Source: an uncultured Candidatus Melainabacteria bacterium
GTDB lineage: Bacteria > Cyanobacteriota > Vampirovibrionia > Gastranaerophilales > Gastranaerophilaceae
DNA length: 64,000 nucleotides
Reading direction: 5' to 3'
NCBI GenBank assembly: GCA_950096985.1
Contig: CATNBA010000002.1
Span: forward strand, 1-64,000
Shown here: piece by piece, positions 57,201 to 64,000 of the stretch
How the letters are laid out: the number at the start of each line of letters is the position of its first letter
How positions within the stretch are numbered: position 1 is the stretch's first letter
Translations under genes and position numbers: made by a program
The notes under the pieces: model-generated
What the model was told of the DNA's origin: nothing
Seen by the model: the letters and a program-made list of their open reading frames with translations, nothing else
The model's database searches: none

Positions 57201-59599
57201 AAAACGGTACGCTTAACCTTAAAGACATTACTTCTAATGGAGCATTAGTTGCAAACGGCGGTAATCTTAATCTTAAAAACAGCATAATAAATCTTGTAAA
57301 AGGCGACAGCATTAGTAAAGATACAAATGTAAGTTTTGATGATACAAATTCTATTAATATTGATGGCGGAAGTGCAGCATTTGACGGAAACGAATGGGGT
57401 GGAACAATTACACTAAAAGATGGTAATCTTGACTTCAGCGGAACTTCAAATGGTGCATTGAAAGCTGATGGCGGCAATCTTAATGTAGCTGATGGCAGCA
57501 ATCTTGTAATAAACAGCGGCAGTTATATAGAAGATGCAGTTAATGCTGATATTCAAGGCAGTCTTTCAATTTCCGGTGCTGATGCTTATGTAACATTAGG
57601 AAATGGTGACACCATTATGGGTGACATTGCAATAGATGCACAGGGTACATTAAATATGGGCGACCATGTGACTATGGCTGAAAGCGGACAGACAATTGCA
57701 ATTAATAATGCTGTACTTAACCTTATCGGTAATGACAATTTAGATTTAAAAGCTGATTTAGTAGGTACTAACGGCGATATCAATAAAAATGGTTCGGGTA
57801 ACGTTATTTTTAACGGAGAAACCAATAATTATAAAGGCGACTTAACTATTAACAATTCAGGTAATCTTACATTTACTGATGCTGATGGTTTTGGCGGCAA
57901 TCTAATTTTTGGAGATATTGACGGTAAAAGTATTGGTATTATTGCTGACACAATTATCGGATCAACTACATTAGATCGAGATGCTACTATTACATATTCT
58001 ACATACAGAGATGTTGATTTGAGATTTGGTAATACTGTTTCTGTGTCAAAAGGTACTATTAACGCTGAGGCTAAACCTGGACAAAATGTTTCTTTTGATA
58101 ATCAGGTAATAGTTAATGATAAAGGAACTTTAACTGCTTCAGGTAATAACGTTAATTTTGAAAATGGTATTACCGCAGAGAACGGAACTATTATAACTTC
58201 TGCAATATCAACTGATTTGAAAAATCTAGACCTTACTAATTCAAATATATTTATTAATCAAAACGGCTTTACTGCAAAAGATGTAATAATGAATGGTTCA
58301 AGTTCTTTGAATGTTATGAACGGTACAATTACAGATAACAGTATAGGTAATCTTGAGATAAGTGAAGGTAGTACAGGCAATTTCAGTATTGATATTTCTG
58401 CAAGAGACTGGGAATCCGATTCATTTATAACTTCAAGTATTTCCAATACAGGTACAGTAAATATTAGTGATTTTCAATTTGTAAATAAATGTCCGATTGA
58501 TAGATATATCTCATTAAAAGTGTTTGACAGCTTTGGTTCTCTTGATGATGTTGACTTTACCGCAACTGATAAAGAGGTATTTACACCAATAGGATATTAC
58601 AAATTATTATCCCAAGGCGGCGGTGAATATAAAGCTGCACTTACAAGATATAATCCTCAGGTATTTAGAGGTCAGGTTGCTACTGTTGCAAATTATCAAA
58701 ACCAACTTGTAGTTAATAACTTGTTATTTGATCATACACAAGAAGTTAATATGCAGTATCTTGCTGAAAAAAATTCAAACAAATACGCAGCAGCATATCC
58801 GTTATTTGCTCCTTATCAGTATGATAAAAAAGATGGCAGTTTATGGTTTAAGACATTTGGTACATTCGAACGTCTTAGTATGACACATGATTTGAATGTA
58901 AATAATAATTTCTACGGTACATTAATCGGTGCAGATTTCCCTGCTATTGAATTGAAAAAAGGTTGGACATTATTACCGACTGCTTATATCGGTTATTTAG
59001 GCGCACATCAGACATTCTCTCATGTTGGAATGTATCAAAACGGCGGTCAAGGCGGTGCAATGGCAACCTTTATGAAAGATGACTTTATAGGTTCAATTCT
59101 TGCTTACGGCGGTGGTTATGGTAATGAAATGAATGTTGCCGGATATACTGATAAAACTGGAAACTGGTATGCGGGAACTGCTGCAAAAGCTGCATATAAC
59201 TTCCATCCGTCAAAACATTTTATAATTCAGCCAACATTACTTGCATCATATAACTTGTTTGGTGAACAGAAATGGCACACTGATTTTGGCGATATGCACA
59301 TGTATTCAAAAATGCTTAACGGTGTAAATGCAGCTCCGGGTATTAACTTCATATATGGCAGAGAAAGCTGGAGTATTTACGCAACGGTTCAGTACTTCTA
59401 TAATATCTTAGGATATTCTGACGGCAGAGCCGGACATGTTAATCTTTCAGGTATTCGTATGCGACACGGTTTCCTTGAATATGGCTTTGGCTTTACAAAA
59501 TCTTGGAAAGACAGATTTAGCGGTTATCTTCAATTTGTAATCAGAAACGGCGGCAGAACCGGTGTAGGTTTCCAAGGCGGCTTGATGTATAAATTATAA
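54254..59599 (+). CDS. large autotransporter-like adhesin (Pmp-like GGAI repeats, C-terminal beta-barrel)
   Basis: signal peptide MFKKTLIVAGLLSVISVTAQA; nine GGAI motifs with FxxN; C-terminal barrel-like 260 aa. Confidence 0.85.
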   Translation: MFKKTLIVAGLLSVISVTAQAANTIITNDTIISNAINGVVTSNSGSGGAIVNNGHNLTINANITDNTLENGIGQAVFGGAIYQSGGTLTINNGVKFDGNTVSSKSQSYPNWDGVDGASGGAIYITGDFDLTANGNVIFSNNKALAVAANDESNGGAIFAQGASGSTMSFNNVKFENNSSKNRGGAIYNGDTAIVVNGKGEFIGNTSMTGGAIYNLDVTSNTSFATGTNSTFINNKATGNGGAIANFDGVVNVGQGNSFSGNNAASNGGAIYNANWQKTSVTNISGGTSFTNNSAGDKGGAIYNTGNVKLDTTAGNITFSGNTAAKGADVYLDGAKSSLVVSGTNASNKVSFGSTGSIAGNGSIKHESAGTFELVNNQDTSAFTGKYTQTSGKTSLNNSAMFDKFEINSGELELLNGSTAVINKTDKIFKGSVLTVDDSTLNLKAAIGKDVAVNLQSDGNINLSEGASLVLNNGDKWQGAINTTTGTSLTLDNFTGSEGIYTQSGGSLSLTNGSNLTLSNSGTLISGGTVSIANGNTLSIGNGAVIGGNTNTTVAGTLNVDKGGSIGGGVSAINKDGSAGPDTTVESGGNLNVSGSIEGNANTTIQSGGTVNVNGGTIDTAGKTDIQDGANLNINDGGNVTLHEGDSWEGTITNNNSTLTLDNITHTADNSNGNYIQTEGTLNLNNGSNLTIGEGSSISNGNINIDNSQLNVDNKGQVSGGNINVDNNSQFNVNDGGIVSDGTINIGNGSSFNIAEGGQVTGGHLNFEGNNSIGVEGTILGDAIFDVTNGNTVNITNNGNVTINSNDIWADGTIHLNGGTLNYEGVKNGSNGAFHGDKGNLNISDNFIVDADSYIKDAVNTTINEGSTLQVAGGEVTLGGANDKISGNISISDGKLNLDNAVKEQTGQFTQTGGTTTVSGSFDLNNANDNISGGQFDINGTVNQTQGTISDAANVNLKGTLNIKGGETSLNDNDNWEGNIQLSENGTLNLKDITSNGALVANGGNLNLKNSIINLVKGDSISKDTNVSFDDTNSINIDGGSAAFDGNEWGGTITLKDGNLDFSGTSNGALKADGGNLNVADGSNLVINSGSYIEDAVNADIQGSLSISGADAYVTLGNGDTIMGDIAIDAQGTLNMGDHVTMAESGQTIAINNAVLNLIGNDNLDLKADLVGTNGDINKNGSGNVIFNGETNNYKGDLTINNSGNLTFTDADGFGGNLIFGDIDGKSIGIIADTIIGSTTLDRDATITYSTYRDVDLRFGNTVSVSKGTINAEAKPGQNVSFDNQVIVNDKGTLTASGNNVNFENGITAENGTIITSAISTDLKNLDLTNSNIFINQNGFTAKDVIMNGSSSLNVMNGTITDNSIGNLEISEGSTGNFSIDISARDWESDSFITSSISNTGTVNISDFQFVNKCPIDRYISLKVFDSFGSLDDVDFTATDKEVFTPIGYYKLLSQGGGEYKAALTRYNPQVFRGQVATVANYQNQLVVNNLLFDHTQEVNMQYLAEKNSNKYAAAYPLFAPYQYDKKDGSLWFKTFGTFERLSMTHDLNVNNNFYGTLIGADFPAIELKKGWTLLPTAYIGYLGAHQTFSHVGMYQNGGQGGAMATFMKDDFIGSILAYGGGYGNEMNVAGYTDKTGNWYAGTAAKAAYNFHPSKHFIIQPTLLASYNLFGEQKWHTDFGDMHMYSKMLNGVNAAPGINFIYGRESWSIYATVQYFYNILGYSDGRAGHVNLSGIRMRHGFLEYGFGFTKSWKDRFSGYLQFVIRNGGRTGVGFQGGLMYKL

Positions 59600-59607
59600 G
59601 GTAATAT

Positions 59608-60420
59608 ATGAGAAAACAGTTAACAAAATTCATTGAAAATAAATATACACAAAAGTTTATACTTTTTGTTATTATATTCAATTCGATACTTCTCGGAATG
59701 ATGACTAACAATGCGTTAATGAGCAGATATTCAAATATATTAAATCTTCTCTGTAATGTATGTGTCTGGATATTCACGGTTGAAATTGCAATAAAATTGT
59801 ATGCTTATAAAAAGCAGTTTTTTAAAGATGGATGGAATATATTTGATTTTATAATTGTACTTATTTCATGGGTTCCTACAGGCGGTGTGTTCTCATCATT
59901 CAGGGTATTTAGAATTTTAAGAACATTGCGAGCATTAAGACTAATTACACAACTGGAAAAGTTGCGTGTTATTGTTCAGGCAATTATTGATTCTATACCG
60001 AATGTTGGGTGGGCATCTGTTTTATTGCTTGTTATATTTTATATTTTTGCAATAATGGGTACAACTTTATACGGTCAGGATTATTCAGTTGAATTTGGCT
60101 CACTTGGCAAAAGCATGTTTACATTATTTCAGATAATGACACTTGAGGCGTGGGCAGATATTGCACGTGATATTATGGCTAAATATCCGCTTTCGTGGAT
60201 ATATTTTATATCTTTTATACTTGTTTCTTCATTTATTGTAATGAATGTTATTGTTGGTGTTGTTGTTAACGCAATAAGTGAAATAAGTGAGGATGTAAAA
60301 CGCGAAAAAGAAAAGAAAATACTTAAAGATCAAAAAACAGAACTTGAAGTGGAACTTTATAATTTAAAACAACAGATTAAAAAAGTTGAACAAATGATAG
60401 AACTTAAACAAAATGATTAA
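59608..60420 (+). CDS. voltage-gated sodium channel, BacNav/NaChBac-like
   Basis: single 6-TM domain; S4 FRVFRILRTLRALRLI; filter TLEAWAD; C-terminal coiled coil. Confidence 0.88.
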   Translation: MRKQLTKFIENKYTQKFILFVIIFNSILLGMMTNNALMSRYSNILNLLCNVCVWIFTVEIAIKLYAYKKQFFKDGWNIFDFIIVLISWVPTGGVFSSFRVFRILRTLRALRLITQLEKLRVIVQAIIDSIPNVGWASVLLLVIFYIFAIMGTTLYGQDYSVEFGSLGKSMFTLFQIMTLEAWADIARDIMAKYPLSWIYFISFILVSSFIVMNVIVGVVVNAISEISEDVKREKEKKILKDQKTELEVELYNLKQQIKKVEQMIELKQND

Positions 60421-60430
60421 TAAAAAGAAT

Positions 60431-60458
60431 AAAAAGGGGAAATAATCCCCTTTTTTTA
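60431..60458. terminator. terminator
   Basis: AAAAAGGGGA-AATAA-TCCCCTTTTTTT. Confidence 0.8.
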
Positions 60459-61460
60459 TTTTAAATATTCCTTAAAGAAACTTTCTATTTTTTCAAAAGG
60501 TATTTTATCAAGGTTATCGTATAAATCAACATGGTTTGCATTTTTGATGATTAAAAGTTCTTTATTATTGCCTTTAAGTTTTTTGAAAGCATCCTCAGAA
60601 AAATATCTGCTGTGAGCTTTTTCACCATGTATCATTAAAACGGCATTTTGAATTTCTGAACTATAAGAAAGTATGGGCATTGTCATAAATGAAAGTGGTG
60701 TCGTCATGTTCCAATTACCGTTAGAATTTATTGCACGTTGATGAAATCCGCGCGGAGTTTTGTAATATTTCCAGTATTCTTTCACAAACAGTGGTTCATC
60801 TCCGGTTAATTTAATGGGGAGACCTGTGCCTTTTGCGTATGTGCCGTTTTTAAAATCTTCGGTCCTTTGTTTATTTAGTGTTTGTCTAAGTTCATAACGA
60901 GCTTTTTCATCTGTTGCATCAAAATATCCGTTAGCATTAACTCTTGACATATCGTACATTGTTGAAGTTACAGTTGCTTTAATTCTTGTATCCATTGATG
61001 CTGCATTTAAACCCATTCCGCCAAATCCGCATATACCTAAAATGCCGATTTTTTCTGCATCTGCATCATCTCGATTACTTAAAAAATCCACAGCCGCGCT
61101 AAAGTCTTCGGTATTAATATCAGGTGATGCAACATCACGAGGTTGCCCTTCGCTTTCGCCCGTAAATGAGGGATCGAAGGCAAGTGTTATAAATCCTCTT
61201 TCTGCAAGAGTTTGAGCATATAAACCCGAAGCCTGTTCTTTAACTGCCCCGAACGGTCCGGAAATAGCTATTGCAGGTAGTTTTTCTTTTGCATTTTTCG
61301 GTTTGTATAAGTCGCCTGCAAGCTTTATACCATACCTGTTTTTGAAATATACTTTTTCTACATTGACTTTGTCACTTTTGGGAAAAGTCTTGTCCCATTC
61401 ATTAGCCATTGTTGTTCCTCCTATCATTAAAACAATTGCAAGAATTAATAAGTGTTTCAT
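60456..61460 (-). CDS. alpha/beta hydrolase (YcjY/dienelactone-hydrolase-like, Cys at nucleophile elbow); start may be internal at MANEWDKTF
   Basis: ISGPFGAVKEQASGLYAQTLAERGFITLAFDPSFTGES..GILGICGFGGMG. Confidence 0.78.
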   Translation of the reverse strand: MKHLLILAIVLMIGGTTMANEWDKTFPKSDKVNVEKVYFKNRYGIKLAGDLYKPKNAKEKLPAIAISGPFGAVKEQASGLYAQTLAERGFITLAFDPSFTGESEGQPRDVASPDINTEDFSAAVDFLSNRDDADAEKIGILGICGFGGMGLNAASMDTRIKATVTSTMYDMSRVNANGYFDATDEKARYELRQTLNKQRTEDFKNGTYAKGTGLPIKLTGDEPLFVKEYWKYYKTPRGFHQRAINSNGNWNMTTPLSFMTMPILSYSSEIQNAVLMIHGEKAHSRYFSEDAFKKLKGNNKELLIIKNANHVDLYDNLDKIPFEKIESFFKEYLK

Positions 61461-62316
61461 TGTACCTCCTTACTATGCTTAAAAGAGTTTGAGCATATTC
61501 TTCATGTTTGCCGTAAAAAATATGTGATGCGTCATCTATTACTGTTATTTGATTATCTTGCGGTTTCTGACAGTATGAATTGATTTTGTGTATAAATCCT
61601 TCTGAATCTCCGTTAGTAAGGCTGTCATTACTTCCAATTACAAAAGCTCCCTTAATTTTAATATTTGAAAGTGAATTTGTTTCACCGTCATTTGTGATAA
61701 CAGGGCAATTTTTTAGGTTAAATGCATTGTTAAATTTAAGAGCTGTATTGGCTGTCATTGGGGAAAATCCGCCGAAAAGGTACGGTAAAATCTCATCACC
61801 TCTGCCATCTGCAACAAATTCTTTTGCCAATTCAATACATTTTTTAATGTTTGGCATAACATTAAACCAGTGAGCCAAATCCACAGGTGCAGTCACGATA
61901 AAATAATCAATAAAATTATCATATGTATTTCCAAGATAATTGATTATTTTATTTGAGCCGAGTGAATGTCCTGCAAGGATTATATTTTTAAACCCCATTT
62001 GAAGTGCATATTTTACGTAGCTTTCAACATCTTCGTAAACTACGCTGAAATCATCATTAAATACACCTGTTGTTTTTTGTTTGCCGGTTTTTAAATCAGA
62101 ATATGAAAAGCATGAAAAAGCATCCATTGAATGCCCTATAATGCAGGCAATATTATTTTTGCTCAACAGGTTTCCAGTTGTATGCAAGAGCTCATTTTGA
62201 AATAAATTTGAGCATATACCGCTCATAATTATGACGACAGTTTCCATTTTATTATCGCCAAATATTGCGCCTTTTAATTCTAAGCCGCGTTCTGTATTAA
62301 CTTTTATAATTTCCAT
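61402..62316 (-). CDS. alpha/beta hydrolase
   Basis: IILAGHSLGSNKIINYLG elbow motif; C-terminal DDASHIFYGKHEEY. Confidence 0.75.
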   Translation of the reverse strand: MEIIKVNTERGLELKGAIFGDNKMETVVIIMSGICSNLFQNELLHTTGNLLSKNNIACIIGHSMDAFSCFSYSDLKTGKQKTTGVFNDDFSVVYEDVESYVKYALQMGFKNIILAGHSLGSNKIINYLGNTYDNFIDYFIVTAPVDLAHWFNVMPNIKKCIELAKEFVADGRGDEILPYLFGGFSPMTANTALKFNNAFNLKNCPVITNDGETNSLSNIKIKGAFVIGSNDSLTNGDSEGFIHKINSYCQKPQDNQITVIDDASHIFYGKHEEYAQTLLSIVRRYNETLINSCNCFNDRRNNNG

Positions 62317-62392
62317 AATATTCTCCTTTATAGTTTATTATTTATGATTTCTGTATAAATAGCAAATACTTATATTACATTTTTAAAAATGC

Positions 62393-62420
62393 TTGACAGG
62401 CATAGATAAAAATATATAAT
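62393..62420 (+). promoter_or_regulatory. promoter TTGACA-16-TATAAT for LysR gene
   Basis: TTGACA 62393-62398; TATAAT 62415-62420. Confidence 0.65.
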
Positions 62421-62426
62421 TATAAT

Positions 62427-63317
62427 ATGGAAATTAGAGTTTTAAAGTATTTTCTTGCAGTTGTGCGTGAAGGTTCTATTACAGGAGCGGCAAATTCTCT
62501 GCATTTAACACAACCTACTTTGACCAGACAATTACAGGATTTGGAACGTGAACTGAAACAAAAACTTTTTATCAGGGGTAAGCATAAGGTATCACTCACG
62601 CCAGAGGGTTTGATTTTAAGAAAACGTGCGGAAGAAATTTTAGAAATGGTAGAAAAAACTCAAGCAGAGTTTCAATCAATTTCTGATACAATTTGCGGAG
62701 ATATTTATATCGGATGTGGTGAAACCGAGTCTATGACATATATTGCACAGATTTTTAAAGAAATACAACAAAATTATCCTGAAGTAAAATTTCATATTCA
62801 ATCAGGTGATGCTGATGATGTAACAGAAAAACTTGATAAAGGACTGCTTGATTTTTGTCTTTTAATTCAGCCTATTAATATCGATAAGTATGATCATATT
62901 ACACTTTCCGCAAAAGACGTATGGGGTGTTATTATGAGAAAAGACAGTGATTTGGCAAAAAAGGAGTTTATCCAACTTGAAGATTTAAAAAGATTACCTT
63001 TGATTAATTCTAGGCAGGTTATAAAAAAAATATCCTCAAAAAATCAGTTTATGGATTGGTTTCAAGGTGAGTTTGAAAATTTACATACGGTTGGGACATC
63101 AAATCTTGTTTATAATGCTGCAATAATGGTCAAAAGCGGATTGGGATATGCAATAACTCTCGACAAATTAGTTAATACGTCCGTTGAAAGTGAACTTTGT
63201 TTCAGACCCTTAAAACCTAAACTAGAATCAGCACTGGATATTGTATGGAAAAAAAATCAGATATTTTCGCCGGCTGCAAAATTATTTTTAGAGAAATTAC
63301 ATGAAAATTTAGATTAA
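62427..63317 (+). CDS. LysR family transcriptional regulator
   Basis: MEIRVLKYFLAVVREGSITGAANSLHLTQPTLTRQLQDLERELKQKLFIRGK. Confidence 0.93.
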   Translation: MEIRVLKYFLAVVREGSITGAANSLHLTQPTLTRQLQDLERELKQKLFIRGKHKVSLTPEGLILRKRAEEILEMVEKTQAEFQSISDTICGDIYIGCGETESMTYIAQIFKEIQQNYPEVKFHIQSGDADDVTEKLDKGLLDFCLLIQPINIDKYDHITLSAKDVWGVIMRKDSDLAKKEFIQLEDLKRLPLINSRQVIKKISSKNQFMDWFQGEFENLHTVGTSNLVYNAAIMVKSGLGYAITLDKLVNTSVESELCFRPLKPKLESALDIVWKKNQIFSPAAKLFLEKLHENLD

Positions 63318-63344
63318 TAATGTATAATAATTTCAGCTAGATAA

Positions 63345-63373
63345 TTGAAATTGTGGGGTAAATGTGTTATACT
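63345..63373 (+). promoter_or_regulatory. putative promoter TTGAAA-17-TATACT for prepilin locus 3
   Basis: TTGAAA 63345-63350; TATACT 63368-63373. Confidence 0.6.
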
Positions 63374-63398
63374 CTAAATATCAGAAAGGAGTTAAGAG

Positions 63399-64000
63399 AT
63401 GATTAAGTATTACAAAAACAAACTCCTCTCAAACCTTCGGGGGGGGGGCACTTATCCGCTTATGGGATTTACTCTTTCAGAAGTGTTAATTACACTTGGC
63501 ATAATTGGTGTTGTTGCAGCTTTAACTATGCCAACTCTTATTGCTAAGCAGAAAGAGAAAGAAACTGTAGCAAAATTAAAAAAAGTTTATTCTACATTAA
63601 GTCAAGCATTATTATCTGCAATTGCGGATTATGGAACAGTTGATGAATGGGGTTTAGTGTCATCAAATACTGGTGAAATTAATGATGATGGGCTGAAAGT
63701 ATTGGAACACGCAGGTATGAATGCGCTTGCCGATAGATTGCATAAATATATAAAAAGTGATATTCTTACAACCGGCTGGGATAAAGATGTTGTTCTTGTA
63801 AATATGCATGGAACACCTCTTGATCAGTGGTATGACAAGGGAGAACCAAATGCTCTCAGGTTACCTGATGGGACCATATTTATAATGGGACAAATTACTA
63901 CAAATTCATTATGCTCTAATCCTGATTTAAAGTCAGGCGGATATTGCTCTACTATTGTAGTGTGGTTTCCTCCCAAAAACAAGCAAAGGGTTGAAGGGAA
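63399..64000 (+). CDS. type IV prepilin-like protein, in frame at G10; truncated by window end
   Basis: AAAGGAG + ATG; MIKYYKNKLLSNLRGGGTYPLMGFTLSEVLITLGIIGVVAALTMPTLIAKQKEKETVAKLKK...; not in ORF track because it runs off the window. Confidence 0.85.
   Translation, partial: MIKYYKNKLLSNLRGGGTYPLMGFTLSEVLITLGIIGVVAALTMPTLIAKQKEKETVAKLKKVYSTLSQALLSAIADYGTVDEWGLVSSNTGEINDDGLKVLEHAGMNALADRLHKYIKSDILTTGWDKDVVLVNMHGTPLDQWYDKGEPNALRLPDGTIFIMGQITTNSLCSNPDLKSGGYCSTIVVWFPPKNKQRVEG
63439..63448 (+). repeat. G10 homopolymer in prepilin leader
   Basis: CCTTCGGGGGGGGGGCACTTATCC. Confidence 0.98.

Noticed and set aside
54233-58446. Minus-strand ORFs within the autotransporter
   Set aside because: Antisense shadows of a repetitive N/G/T-rich gene; no RBS, no recognisable domains.
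1-64000. CRISPR arrays, tRNA/rRNA genes, transposases, prophage or integron modules
   Set aside because: No repeat-spacer pattern, tRNA-like cloverleaf, rRNA segment or recombinase/transposase ORF noticed on either strand by eye; a tRNAscan/CRISPR search would be decisive.

Overview
The window is a gene-dense, AT-rich bacterial chromosome segment. Gene content suggests a diderm relative of Cyanobacteria of the gut Vampirovibrionia/Melainabacteria (Gastranaerophilales) type; this is inferred from protein flavour only, with no database search. About 60 CDS are supported, mostly housekeeping: PerR/rubredoxin/flavodiiron cluster, thrS, ssb, acid-sugar kinase + pdxA, secDF, dapA, lptC/lptA-like, dprA, topA, aroE, MacAB-TolC-like exporter, trkHA, mtnP, mutS2, gltD-like, hppA, rlmN, dtd, rimM, trmD, GH57, deoB, rlmH, tcdA. 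I found no tRNA, rRNA, CRISPR array or transposase. The strongest unusual signal is three dispersed orphan type IV prepilin-like genes (about 5.0-5.7 kb, 18.9-19.6 kb and 63.4 kb to the window end). Each has a 10-nt G:C homopolymer between its start codon and the prepilin cleavage motif G^FTLxEVLITLGIIGVVAAL. From the RBS-supported ATG, one locus reads in frame and two are out of frame by one base, which is the expected signature of slipped-strand ON/OFF phase variation. The tract lies in the leader that prepilin peptidase removes, so changes in tract length would gate expression without altering the mature pilin. Other notable signals are a shared, apparently structured 37-38 nt leader motif upstream of ssb and secD at nearly identical distance from the start codon, an RGG/YGG-like low-complexity protein with a zinc ribbon and a duplicated C-terminal module next to rimM-trmD, a Pmp-like autotransporter with degenerate internal repeats followed by a BacNav-type sodium channel, and several genes that look leaderless.
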